Positions 39,201 through 44,834 of a stretch of DNA of 53,566 nt are shown here, piece by piece. Numbering within the stretch: position 1 is the first letter of the stretch; each line of letters opens with the position of its first letter. This stretch comes from an uncultured bacterium (GTDB lineage: Bacteria > Verrucomicrobiota > Kiritimatiellia > RFP12 > UBA1067): NCBI GenBank assembly GCA_902770045.1, contig CACXRO010000003.1, forward strand, positions 1 to 53,566. Reading direction: 5' to 3'. Position numbers and translations under genes: made by a program. A model generated the notes under the pieces. It saw only the letters and a program-made list of their open reading frames with translations, made no database searches and was not told where the DNA came from.

Positions 39201-42200
39201 GGCGAACTCCCAGGTGGCGGTGTGCCAGGTCATCTTGGAGGTGAACGCCGACGGCAGCGTGCAGGGGTAGCCGTCCGCCTCGTTGTGCATCGCGTTGCCG
39301 TTCGCCCAGGTGGCGATGCCGTTCATCGTGCCGTCGAAGCCGTAGCCGGAGAGGTCCTTCCAGACCGCCGCCGCGGGATCGTGCGTCCCCGTGCCGGCGT
39401 TGTCGATCGCGTCCCAGAAGCCCACCAGCCCGCCCGGCACGTAGGAGCGAGAGAGGTTGGGGTAGGGCGTCGCCGGGCCGCCGTCGTAGGTCTTGAAGTC
39501 CCTGCCGCCGATTTCGCCGGCGTAGTCGCCGAGACCGGTCAGGATGACCCGGGCGGTGCCGAGCGTGTCGTTGCCGGAGTAGGAGACGGAGTAGTGCACC
39601 CCTTCTTCCAGCGTCTCGCCGGTCGTCGCGTCGGTCACGACCACCGCCGGCTCCGCCGGAGCGCCGCCGATGACCGGCTGGTCGGGAATCGCCGCGGCAA
39701 TCTGGAGCTTGGAGACTTCGGGGCCGGCCGTGAACGAGCCGCTGCCGCGGTTGCTGAAGAACTGGTCGTCGATCACATCGTAGACGCCGAGCGTGCCGTC
39801 GGAAATCCGGCGGACCGGGACATAGTCGTGCACCAGCGCGTCGCCCTCGTAGATCTTGAACGACTTGAGTTTCATCGCCGCCGGCGAATTGCCGGAGTAG
39901 TTGTAGCCGTAGCCGTTGTAGGCGTTGAGGCAGAACAGCGCGAACGGCACCGAGCCGGCGACGTTCTGCGAGGACGTGAGCGAACCCGTCTTGCCGCTCG
40001 TCTCGCCGGTCCACGTCGCCTTAAGCCCGCTGTCGAGGCCGCAATCGAGCTTCACCCACTCGTCGTAGGGATAGGCGTTGTCGCTGCCCTGCGTCTCGGC
40101 GTTGCGCGTCCATACCGGCCGGTTCTTGCTGTTGAACCTGAAGAAGAAGAGGAATGATTCGAGCGTGGAGCTGTTCCTTCTCGAACCGAACGACGCCTGA
40201 TAGGTGGCGAGGCCGAGTTTGGAGCTGTCGATGTAGGATACCATCTCGGTGCGGGTCGATGTCTTGTGGATGTAGTCGATGCCAATCCACGGGCCGATCG
40301 CCGTCGATTCGAGGTATTCGAGCGGACGGTACTTCTCGTAGATCGAGTTGAACACGCGGAACAGGACGGTGTCGTGCTGGCCGGAATAGTCGCCGATGCC
40401 GGTGATGTGCGCAGAGGCGACGCCGTTGCTGACGTTGTCCGAGTAGGAGACGGTGTAGTGGACGCCCTGCTCGAGTTCGACGCCGGCGGTCAGGTTGGAG
40501 ACGACCAGCGCCGGGGTCGCGCCGGTGGAAGGACGCCCCGCGCCGCCGGACCAGTCGTGCTGGACCGGAACCGGCGACACCGAGAAGTCGCTGAACGGAT
40601 CCTCCGGACCGAGCACGGAGGAGGTCGAGGACCCGGACGGGCCGATGAAGCGCCCGGTGACGCGGTCGAAGAACCCGATCACGCCGTCAGCGCTCTTCGC
40701 GGGCACCATGTCGACGACCACTTCGCCGGTGGCGCGGTCGGTGGCGCGGAAGGAGTAGATGCGCCCCTTGTAGTTGGTGGTGCCGGAACGGCGGCCGATG
40801 TGGACGTTCGCGGTAGTGGCGCAGTTGTTGCCCGAGGCGAGCACACTCCCGTCGAAGACTATCGCATGGTCGCCGACGCGGTTGTATACCAACCGGTGGA
40901 GCTTCCCGGTGTCGGTGGATTTCTTGCCCGAGGTCGTGCCCTGCGAGCCGGCGTAGCCCCAGCAGTAGTAGCTGCTGTATTCCGTAAAGTGCGGATAGTT
41001 CTGCGCGTTGCTGACTTCGGTTCCGAAGATGTGGCCGTCGTTCACGTAGGTGATGGTCATGAACTCGACTTCGATCTGGTGGTTGGACGGCCTGAGGCCG
41101 GTGTGGTAGAACTGGGTGCCGGTCAGCTCCACGTACCTGAGCGGCGTCATGCCGGCGAGGACGGGATAGGAAACATAGACGTTGAAATCGAACGTGTTGG
41201 TGACGGCGGCATATTTTCCAAGGCCGGAAACCACCACCTGGCCGACGCCGTTCTGGGTGTTGTTCGTATAGGAGATCGTGTAGTCGCTCGCTTCAGAAAG
41301 CAGCTCGCCGGTGAGATTGTTGTACACTTCCGGCGACGGCATCGCGGGCTCGCCGGGCCGGGCCGCGGTTTCGGGAATCGGGGAAACGGCGAAAATTTTG
41401 TTGTCTTCTTCTGGTCCGGCCGTAAACGCCCCGGAGCCGGAATTGCCGTAGAAGAGGCCCTTGACGTTGTCGTAGAGGCCGATCGCGCCGTCCGACTCGC
41501 GCCTTACGGGGATGAAGTTGTCCACGAGCTCGTCCGCCTTGCCGACCTTAAGGGAATACAGCTTCAGCTTGCCATAGTTGTTAATGGTGCCGCCCGGAGT
41601 GGTGATGGATGCGAATATCACCATCGGTGCGTATGTCGTCTTCGTGTGCGCGGCTCCGGAGAACGTATCGACGTAGTATTCCTGCGCCCCCGTGGCGACA
41701 TTGGTCAGGGCGACCGTCTCCGCGCCGCCGTCGATGACAAAGTACCTGCGGGCCGTGGAAGCCGACACGGAAGTCGCCGTCCACTGTCCGGTTCCGTTCC
41801 TGCAGGCCCAGGCGTAATACTTGGCGCCGCTGATATAGGACGTAAAGGTAAGATAGTTGCTGTCGTCGGTATGCACCCCGAAGACTCGCTGTTGGCCCGT
41901 GCTTACATCTTCGAAGGCGAAGTCCGCCTCGACTCGCATCTGCCCGTCCACGTAGGTGTCCGTCCTGACGTACTGGGTGCCGGTGGAGCGGATGTACTGG
42001 AGCCTGGCATAGCCGTGCGGCAGTATCTTGTCGGAGACGATGTTGAAGAGAACCTCGTCCTTCATCCCTTCGTATGTCCCGATGCCGGTCACGACCGCCT
42101 TGCCGACTCCCACCCAATCGTTGTTCTCGTACGCCACCGTGTAGTCCGACCCTTCGCTGAGGAGATTCCCTGAAACCGGGTTCACCACCTCGATCGTCGG

Positions 42201-42929
42201 CGCGGCGGCCTGGCCGGTGAAGTTCTGGGCGCCGGGGTCGACCGCGGCGAAGGTGCTTTCCGGTCCGGCGACGAACGCGCCGGACGAGTTCGCGTTGCCG
42301 AGGAACGTCCCGGTCACGGTTTCGTAGAGGCCGACCTCGCCGTCGGACTCTTGCCGGCAGGGAACGTAGTTGCGCATGACCCTGTCGTTCGACCGCACCA
42401 CCGAGAGCGAATAGAGGCGGTGGCTGCTGAAATTGGCCCGGTTGTTGCCGGTACCGTTGTAGTAGGAGGCGAACAGCATCAGCGGTCCGCCCGCGGCGTA
42501 GCTTGCGGCGGTGTGCGTGACCGTTGCTGCGCCGGGCGTGCAGCAGGCGATGTTGTTCGTGATTGCCACGGTGTACTGCTTGCCGGCCTCGGCGGTGAAG
42601 TCGAAATAGCCGTCGGTGCTGTTGTTGTAGTCGTACCGCAGCTTTCCCTCGGTCGAGACGTAGAACAGCGTATAGGTCTGGGCGGTTGTGGTGTTGCCGC
42701 GCGAGCAGAAGATCGTGCTGTTGGCGGAGGTGCTGGTGAGCTCGAACTTGGCCTTCACCCTGTCGAGCGCCGGCACCGGCGTGTAGTCGGTCAGGATCAG
42801 GGCCGCGGTGCCGTCGCCCTGGATGTAGTCGAGCGGGGTGTAGCCATCGGGCAGAGCGACGGCGAGCGCCGTTGCCGCGCCCAGCACGGCGCACGCGATA
42901 GACACCACGAGTTTCATTGCTTGTTTCAT
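27264..42929 (-). CDS. Giant secreted modular protein (lectin-like, LamG, Gly-rich and beta-helix modules)
   Basis: 5,221 residues. I start it at the ATG at 42929 because AAGGAG lies six bases upstream (42936-42941); an in-frame ATG at 42944 has no such site. After a Sec signal peptide (MKLVVSIACAVLGAATALA) come four modules of about 290 residues, each a lectin-like sandwich closed by VP-x-RR-SDG-x-IGLYD...GAFTAGPE plus an Ig-like unit with DYTVSYxNN. Next are four LamG modules of about 330 residues (GLIGLWDxIDNAGTG ... LPDGYxFD ... WTGLP). A Gly-rich domain follows (about 2510-2750). Last are four right-handed beta-helix modules of about 615 residues, each opening DGSSWADA...VRGGF and closing SPAIDAGDP...INLGAYGNT. 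There is no C-terminal barrel, transmembrane helix, LPXTG or PEP-CTERM. Likely a surface adhesin or glycan-binding stalk; secretion route unknown. Confidence 0.9.
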   Translation of the reverse strand: MKQAMKLVVSIACAVLGAATALAVALPDGYTPLDYIQGDGTAALILTDYTPVPALDRVKAKFELTSTSANSTIFCSRGNTTTAQTYTLFYVSTEGKLRYDYNNSTDGYFDFTAEAGKQYTVAITNNIACCTPGAATVTHTAASYAAGGPLMLFASYYNGTGNNRANFSSHRLYSLSVVRSNDRVMRNYVPCRQESDGEVGLYETVTGTFLGNANSSGAFVAGPESTFAAVDPGAQNFTGQAAAPTIEVVNPVSGNLLSEGSDYTVAYENNDWVGVGKAVVTGIGTYEGMKDEVLFNIVSDKILPHGYARLQYIRSTGTQYVRTDTYVDGQMRVEADFAFEDVSTGQQRVFGVHTDDSNYLTFTSYISGAKYYAWACRNGTGQWTATSVSASTARRYFVIDGGAETVALTNVATGAQEYYVDTFSGAAHTKTTYAPMVIFASITTPGGTINNYGKLKLYSLKVGKADELVDNFIPVRRESDGAIGLYDNVKGLFYGNSGSGAFTAGPEEDNKIFAVSPIPETAARPGEPAMPSPEVYNNLTGELLSEASDYTISYTNNTQNGVGQVVVSGLGKYAAVTNTFDFNVYVSYPVLAGMTPLRYVELTGTQFYHTGLRPSNHQIEVEFMTITYVNDGHIFGTEVSNAQNYPHFTEYSSYYCWGYAGSQGTTSGKKSTDTGKLHRLVYNRVGDHAIVFDGSVLASGNNCATTANVHIGRRSGTTNYKGRIYSFRATDRATGEVVVDMVPAKSADGVIGFFDRVTGRFIGPSGSSTSSVLGPEDPFSDFSVSPVPVQHDWSGGAGRPSTGATPALVVSNLTAGVELEQGVHYTVSYSDNVSNGVASAHITGIGDYSGQHDTVLFRVFNSIYEKYRPLEYLESTAIGPWIGIDYIHKTSTRTEMVSYIDSSKLGLATYQASFGSRRNSSTLESFLFFFRFNSKNRPVWTRNAETQGSDNAYPYDEWVKLDCGLDSGLKATWTGETSGKTGSLTSSQNVAGSVPFALFCLNAYNGYGYNYSGNSPAAMKLKSFKIYEGDALVHDYVPVRRISDGTLGVYDVIDDQFFSNRGSGSFTAGPEVSKLQIAAAIPDQPVIGGAPAEPAVVVTDATTGETLEEGVHYSVSYSGNDTLGTARVILTGLGDYAGEIGGRDFKTYDGGPATPYPNLSRSYVPGGLVGFWDAIDNAGTGTHDPAAAVWKDLSGYGFDGTMNGIATWANGNAMHNEADGYPCTLPSAFTSKMTWHTATWEFAFQPTELDTTRVVFSNYKSSNYGMIISHNNGTTFADGAIRHYRRNGSVTGDIKLDSKVKANELAYFTIADEVKYIQAWRDSNTASFYASAQNAQQNTANPFIIGGRDATPTQAMRGDIRFLRAYNRLLTAKERAFNRALDRIRHENLTFKFALPADLPDGYEYDSARDVLRVRVNASAIGAQGLVSVNGATPVKFVSAWFDVGAAVSLAYSGDGFLGWTNMPSAYSYPNTPNQGVVSFTAGAPTFIVARSTTAANVSDITAYSYVQKGLLSLFDGIDNAGTGLHESSSSTAWVDLTGSGRKWTRRNSGSWGANCLVLGASKDSAYTEQMIPSYLTAEFCARIDSGTQLFSNADDYQRILIARTDIGGFGAQRYNAERACDYGESQLVRPGNANTLTAVYRDSTASRLNGLIDYFVNGTIVPIGRSPCSNWSVGSYPALGSRYDNNDNQVGGSFYAIRFYSRPLEPVEVAFNAALDQIRYFGADAETMLANLTLPDGYRWNGSEHCLEVRYDITAKGGSASVANGTWFKVGAEVAVAFTPAAGSKVRWVGLPLKATKSADGRTATFTAAAPAAISVYAEQELPALAYVSKGLIGLWDAKENVAPGVHNDISTSWYDLTGRQQYPWTLVRGRAAFRNDALEVWGCVNNAHPVHMANLLPDWNTIEASVTPYRTNAFVQVVNNRYSSRLLYMNASPGAHYFGGRNGTSIAAGVCPLPMGAVRNTYSIAYDSAGTAPAAFYAKGEEASTIAVTINCSTDNDYPALGARYNNATDRFLGTYNVLRIYSRPLDATEAAFNAAVDKIRYDGASLAETLPETLPDGYRFDSARNVLEVRIDVYAPEGTLTVNGGGETNVWVAVGEPVTIVYAPAAGRGLRDWTGLPGDAVKSDGAKRIAFTAAAPVDAVVETAAATAAIPASSYITLGMLASWDGLEAAGTTEGWEATAELDKRVNSIAFDGKSYMYNTIDGVKAALMDRSMTVEMFVRPRQFNWTAGYIHIGNGADVRELLLSMQGDKDSTYLKAQRGAFGGLQYAATSSMSLQHAGIRKDTMGYFGQDTSVAIVRDAAGAMVAFNDEGFCLTNTAYSTMPTTDQVNIGTWLGKRNAIFDLYAVRIYKRVLTDAELAYNRAIDRARFCGEELTLPEGYTNDEGVVKAYYSVSVADGSGLVSLNGSAPSSSTGAWLPMGSTANVAYTPSAGYAIDGWTGLPDIAVYSGGGARVTVKVNGPLEISVSGLELSHEDDLFVSSVELPTPSALGNSTVYSFPVGSYTMTAKSDMTIMQALVVGGGGAGGAYCGGGGGGGAVRFVDRPVFIAAGESVVVSVGAGGAIASASGGAGSKGDSSILSAGDLDIESFGGGGGGGWSSTSPSSGGSIASSGGSANANTAAHIDGWNYDLKSGYPGGVSYNHSTYKLYAPGGGGAGGQGESTAGSETARHGGRGLLCAISGTPTIYGSGGGGGGKGGGHGGINAGNGGTGSANGTAGVDGTGSGGGGGGNGNAYYGGKGGDGTIILSIIPGDHSAAAFKVELDDSAPYLGSPVEPEVTVTLGDTVLVKDVDYTVAYVNNTSPGQGAAIVSGIAGSPAEGLTTTRSFTIAQVIFADFTAAGLADGSSWANAKAPQAALTAAQNAFQANGWAEVWFKAGNYPISAALTLSRPCAVRGGFLGDDSDPAALDPSNPETVFDGQGIPSKASAVAQALTDSSPLAGQTSTYERIGFGRFMSHGFVKTGGSSIKFKNCRFFNNTWGVGAASTGRGFNLTGTSLATATFDGCEISGNGENANSYILDPGSGFGGYISTFKRVFIDNCTFVTNGWGGSYRSAQGSAIYVTSAPVTARNTKFVANSIKHPANGGTVSLVNASGGSAFTNCLWLANGNNWYNAFGNGGLSGALYVNLSSKTDTVDLDHCTFAYNIEGSMDKYDGGMQYPAPAGLYIYRGSAKVRNSIFWGNSISSDNTAAADVYLHSNGSADIDYTLFGGLGKDYINSYSGGRMVLGDHIVVGDPNFVTRPETVATYMNNPSQFAIPRSNTTAANFFYSYTASKRLAIASFDVHVATDAAKYSPAIDGSIASWPVGDEPQPNGGIANLGFYGTTAEAATSLSGVPSVDGDIDVSFPGDEPAPEVSFVLGGDGTPYNAKVTVSAGTGSAAAAGESYQWSRDFIGLQPGDVVNALSGYMFTPGDTLYVKVTISTPGNADVVYTTTAQVAGEVPVWYGHGGDPAKVVHVRGGSTAHNPAGTSWADAFPDLESAYQKLTSERNEIWVAGDIVHTKQPTYFYCNVATTVRGGFTGAEDSLEDRPADTVSTIDGQMRYNCLRPANLSTLTLERLRFKNGYGYGINRPECNGGLVVEDCEFVCNGATNNTGLAGCAIRFIRASNSKYPTRSLTVRRCRFEGNGRRFHGNGQLDGACIYINNAASLTVEDSLFITNGAPFSLSSSANTAVRPAGTCIYADATPVTVTGCRFAGNRSSSGTDGTATYGGLIYLANACDGSVIRNCAFVANECVTRTATASKAGTLGGSIVVNFAEAIREMSIENCTFAWNLSAGYSFPADVSVNKGIANVHNCVFSGGQLGPGTVAGIGRYFKIGSAGSLNIDYSMFDCDLETAIGGSGSIVIAPSCITNVNPCFVTSFPELTLRNPSNFYAAYAAGVESVAATCDVHLVSAAGYVDNDGVFHTGGDVVSPAIDAGDPTDDFANEPMPNGSFINLGAYGNTVEASRTYSVEPEIVDDLVTVTFPDDTSFPQVDFDLKAAALDYTATVKVFCGTNGFDSASFESPALPIRGGEHFTYLQGVEPYVSGSTLYVRVLVTSGEHVLTNDTTVTVTGEMPAWWGKGGGEGVIHVWAGAPGANDGSCWRDAFTDIDSAIAAVDATTKEIWISGDWRLLNRSFTVTPSRSIAVRGGFAAVENTPEERPANTVSVIDGNNSYNPMVINNGAGIAAEVDRLVLYNAYDRGLAKTGGGDLSVISCTFLTNGQHGTYGDANGKGMRVSSAAGARIFVTNSFFMGNMLINESTDSSVGQGSGSGIWINSGASLTVVDCRFYGNGYPSVTPSTNHSGNPRAGSYSGCAIYSVVPTHLSYSRFCGNRVIHSYYNNTYYGGGTVVLAGAASGSTVRNCLFAANQDTQNWSATGSPVTKQGGALVVSLDSAAGTVEIENSTFAYNLCDGKYCAAGLTVVTGSASVKNCVFGGNMIGANASDKAVDINVRSGSSCSVTYTLLSESGALRPTDVATTAEAGGTLELGSGVIYGDPLFVTPIASITNLVYNFDGSVQKIMYFNPSSKPDWMMQNVDAHVLSESGYFTNDGEEHEAEAGVLSPAIDTGDPFDPLRDEYVAPENLAINQGAYGGTRWASKSASGHAEVDGNVLITFPTEFTQPQVEFTVGGEGTFIASATIFLSSDGGQTWDYVSDTMGNLVLGQTVTLLVPLVYEPGTLLTARVVLVANGMDDAANSQATMAEGVLPPWYGHGGDPDKVVHVREGAFGAGDGSSWADAATSLHEGMRLLTAGRNELWFAGTNLVAGASESFNFGFPVVIRGGFDATEDSADERREGAKSLLTANYLSENLNLANSQSVYIERIIFSKGQTRSFTRNGGAGDLTFSECEFVDGRSNSSGAGGYFTGSSGKTANLAFTNCVFRNNRFNYGAGYQYGQSGSKTAYFANFASVTIEGCLFVDNGTGFARVQALSNAKAALFEATGCRLNVVNTRFVANSDFVSGVGGFISLQTGTGGSVFRNCVFAGNINANDDSYGVGAGSVCSAGGIIYVTGNFEERPEITIDHCTFAYNPAASYGCPAAIYVQRGIVNISNSIFHANMLSSENRCPADIFVKYEQDDPLGAQCHVSYSMFDDLGTNNIRAVTGGIITTNNLYVADPLLVTTMDDLLACLPSCTVSGARLSLGRNSLRFTNNAATLARLEAFNLHLRSRAGWYDERTGEWCSTSGAPSPAIDAGDPAADYSKEPNRAGVGFPGRRVNLGAYGNTPWASMTPHPGNLFILR

Positions 42930-43000
42930 GTCCGACTCCTTCATGTTTGCGGGTGGCGGTTAACCATTGACATCAACGTAAAGGTGCATGCCCAAAAACC

Positions 43001-43048
43001 TGGCGTCGCAGCTGCCGCCGGGTTTGAACGGCTGCAGCTGCGACGCCA
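43001..43048 (-). terminator. Long hairpin with T-run in the giant-gene leader (candidate attenuator)
   Basis: TGGCGTCGCAGCTGC at 43001-43015 is exactly complementary to 43034-43048 (15 bp), with GCCG/CGGC adding four more pairs inside. In the transcript of the giant gene the hairpin is followed by GGTTTTTGGG, terminator-like though with only five T residues. It lies between the promoter and the start codon, so it could be an intrinsic attenuator or a structural leader. Confidence 0.65.
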
Positions 43049-43076
43049 CGCTTTTGCGGGAAAGCAGGGAAATCTA

Positions 43077-43124
43077 TTAGATTTGCCCCCCCCCCCCGCA
43101 AATATATGCACTTTTACGAATCAT
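43077..43124 (-). CDS. Predicted leader peptide containing a 12-G tract
   Basis: ATG at 43124 begins six bases after the -10 hexamer, exactly where transcription should start, matching the leaderless arrangement of several other genes here. With 12 G residues it encodes MIRKSAYICGGGGQI and stops at tandem TAA TAG. With 13 G the frame would continue through the hairpin to a TGA at 42973-42975 (50 residues). With 11 or 14 G it would run to a TGA overlapping the ATG at 42944 as ATGA. Short and unproven; the evidence is position and frame logic only. Confidence 0.4.
   Translation of the reverse strand: MIRKSAYICGGGGQI
43086..43097. repeat. Homopolymeric C12/G12 tract in the giant-gene leader
   Basis: Twelve consecutive C on the plus strand (G in the transcript), between the promoter (43131-43160) and the giant gene. 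Tracts of this length are classic slipped-strand sites for phase variation. TTTGCGGG at its start is complementary to CCCGCAAA (43055-43062) just before the large hairpin, so alternative folds are possible. Confidence 0.9.
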
Positions 43125-43130
43125 GGGCGT

Positions 43131-43160
43131 AGTATAACATAATCCACGCCCCTCTGTCAA
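43131..43160 (-). promoter_or_regulatory. Canonical sigma-70-type promoter of the giant gene
   Basis: Minus strand TTGACA (43155-43160), 18-bp spacer, TATACT (43131-43136), with TGT just before the -10 giving an extended -10. This is the only site in the window where I see a perfect TTGACA, suggesting stronger expression than the TTTTGGTATAAT promoters. Confidence 0.75.
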
Positions 43161-43164
43161 CCAC

Positions 43165-43206
43165 CGACACCGCTGTGTCGCGCTGGTTGCTGACCGCTGG
43201 TTGCTG
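43165..43206. repeat. Inverted repeat plus 12-bp direct repeat upstream of the giant-gene promoter
   Basis: CGACAC at 43165-43170 and GTGTCG at 43175-43180 form a perfect 6-bp inverted repeat five bases from the -35. Next to it CGCTGGTTGCTG occurs twice (43181-43192 and 43195-43206). The pair of motifs looks like operator sites, but could be chance. Confidence 0.45.
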
Positions 43207-43267
43207 GAACACTTCCGACGCGACGCGGCGGCCGCAACCACCTAATTCCCGTCGCTCACCATGCAGA

Positions 43268-43747
43268 TCATTTCATCAGAAGCGCGACGGCGTGGCAGAC
43301 CACGCCGAGTCCGGCGCCGGCGGCGTCCATGCCCTCGTTGGTCTTCCCCTTCACCGACACCGCCGATGCGTCAAGCCCGAGGATCCCCGCGATCCGTTCG
43401 CGGATGGCGTCCACTTTCGGACGCAGCTTCGGCCTTTCGCAAATTACCGTCGCGTCGACGTTGGCTACGCTCCAGCCCGCCGCGGCGAGGTCGCGCGCGA
43501 CGTCCGCCAGGAGCGCGGCGGAATCAGCGTCTTTCCAGCGCGGATCGGTGTCGGGATAGCGTGCGCCGATGTCGCCCATCGCCGCCGCGCCGAGCAGCGC
43601 GTCGATGACGGCGTGGAGGAGCGCGTCTGCGTCGGAGTGTCCCCTGAGCCCGGTTTCGCCTGGGAACTCCACCCCGCCGAGCACGAGCCGGCGGCCCGGT
43701 TCGAAGCGGTGGGAGTCGTAGCCATATCCAATGCGGAAGTTATTCAT
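43268..43747 (-). CDS. ispF: 2-C-methyl-D-erythritol 2,4-cyclodiphosphate synthase
   Basis: 159 residues from the ATG at 43747 (MNNFRIGYGYDSHRF), which overlaps the upstream stop as ATGA. IspF closes CDP-ME 2-phosphate to MEcPP with release of CMP in the MEP isoprenoid pathway. The zinc site is seen in YDSHRF (Asp11, His13) and the His in GHSDADALLHAVIDALLGA; LGDIG appears as MGDIG; the C-terminal KGKTNEGMDAAGAG matches the family's KATTxExLGxxGR region in looser form. Normal length. The window also carries ispA. No ispD fusion is seen. Confidence 0.93.
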   Translation of the reverse strand: MNNFRIGYGYDSHRFEPGRRLVLGGVEFPGETGLRGHSDADALLHAVIDALLGAAAMGDIGARYPDTDPRWKDADSAALLADVARDLAAAGWSVANVDATVICERPKLRPKVDAIRERIAGILGLDASAVSVKGKTNEGMDAAGAGLGVVCHAVALLMK

Positions 43748-44649
43748 GCGAGGTCGGGGAGTGATTCGTGGAGGGAAAGCCGGAACGGCAGTTCCATGCC
43801 GAGCGGACGGATGAAGCGGAACACGCGGGGCGAGACGACGCGGATGCGCCCGGGCACGCGTCCGCGCGCAAGGAACTGCGTGAGCAGCTGCTGCGGCATC
43901 GACTCCCACATCGCCTTCAGCCCCGCCTCGGGCACGACCGAAGTGCGGGCGCCGACGACGCGCGTCCGCGAGACCGGATCCACCGCCACCAGCTCGTACA
44001 CGCAGCGCGGACGCGCATCGCGGGTCATCACGCCCGGGACAAGCCTGAAGTCGACGTCCAGGACATCGGTGGGGACGATCGGCAGGTCCTTCGCCTTCTT
44101 CACGTCCTCGGTGCGGAAGGAGATGCGCTCGACGTATGGCGGCGGATCGGGAATGACCAGCGGCTCGTCGCGCCAGGCGCCGGACTTGTCCTCGACTCTG
44201 GCGAAAATCGACTTCTCGTCCGCGAAGCGCATCGGCAGCTTAGGGTCGGACTCCACCCGGAGCATCACCCCGTACGCCTCCCAGAGGATCTTCGCGGCGA
44301 TGTCGCGTCCAGGTCCGTTGGCCTCCTGGGGCATGTAGCCGGGGTCGTGGCGGAAGAGCTTCATGTCGCCGGCGGCGAGGACCACGAGCTCGTAGTGCGG
44401 AAGCTCGATCGGCGAGCTGACCACCCCGAAGGCGCGGTCGGCGCGCATGCGCACGAAGTCGTGGAGCGTGTTCCAGCCCTCGAGCATCAGGAAGCGCACC
44501 TTCACCGCCTCCTCCGCGCCCTTGATGACCGTGCAGAAGTAGGGAAAGGCGGTGCCGTGGGGCTTAACCGCCCAGTTGTAGGGCGCGAGCGCGTCCCACA
44601 ACCCCAGCGCGTCCATCTTGGCGCCAATTTCCTCTACACTGCGTTCCAT
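43744..44649 (-). CDS. Conserved hypothetical protein with a C-terminal DUF6930-like segment
   Basis: 301 residues, predicted cytosolic, no signal or membrane segment. The N-terminus (MERSVEEIGAKMDALGLW) is helical and amphipathic, followed by a mixed alpha/beta body with many Trp, Tyr and Phe. The last 50 or so residues (GRVPGRIRVVSPRVFRFIRPLGMELPF ... LPDLA) recall the DUF6930 pattern in which a short residue-rich strand reads P-x-x-I-x-V and ends LP-x-L; this is from memory and tentative. Its ATG comes four bases after the composite octanucleotide array, so no Shine-Dalgarno sequence is present. It overlaps ispF by 4 bp. No function assigned. Confidence 0.65.
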   Translation of the reverse strand: MERSVEEIGAKMDALGLWDALAPYNWAVKPHGTAFPYFCTVIKGAEEAVKVRFLMLEGWNTLHDFVRMRADRAFGVVSSPIELPHYELVVLAAGDMKLFRHDPGYMPQEANGPGRDIAAKILWEAYGVMLRVESDPKLPMRFADEKSIFARVEDKSGAWRDEPLVIPDPPPYVERISFRTEDVKKAKDLPIVPTDVLDVDFRLVPGVMTRDARPRCVYELVAVDPVSRTRVVGARTSVVPEAGLKAMWESMPQQLLTQFLARGRVPGRIRVVSPRVFRFIRPLGMELPFRLSLHESLPDLA

Positions 44650-44652
44650 TTA

Positions 44653-44820
44653 GTGGTTAGGTGGTTAGGTAGTTAGGTGGTTAGGTAGTTGGGTGGTTGG
44701 GTGGTTGGGTGGGCCTTCAACTTTTCAACCTTTCAACCTTTCAACCTTTCAACTTTTCAACTTTTCAACCTTTCAACTTTTCAACTTTTCAACTTTTCAA
44801 CCTTTCAACTTTTCAACCTT
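44653..44820 (-). repeat. Composite octanucleotide array, second copy (inverted relative to the first)
   Basis: On the minus strand: about 13 units of GTTGAAAR, a GGC junction, then seven units of CCACCCAA/CTACCTAA/CCACCTAA, ending immediately before the 44649 ATG. Order, period (8 bp) and polarity relative to transcription match 2213-2353. It begins 14 bases after the stop of the upstream thioredoxin-like gene. Confidence 0.95.
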
Positions 44821-44834
44821 CTCTTAGAGGTTGG

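Noticed and set aside
34053..40157. 2,034-codon open frame on the plus strand
   Set aside because: It is antisense to the giant gene; its Arg/Val/Gly/Ala-rich sequence lacks domains. GC-rich codon bias keeps the antisense frame open. The same applies to 27291-30053, 30075-32261 and 40266-42173.
43086..43097. C12 tract as a sequencing or assembly artefact
   Set aside because: Cannot be excluded, but its placement in a structured leader with frame-dependent ORF outcomes makes biology at least as likely; length should be confirmed in reads.
44653..44820. CRISPR array
   Set aside because: The repeats are 8-bp tandem units without spacers and there are no cas genes. The TTTCTAGG arrays near 13.3-13.9 kb were rejected on the same grounds.
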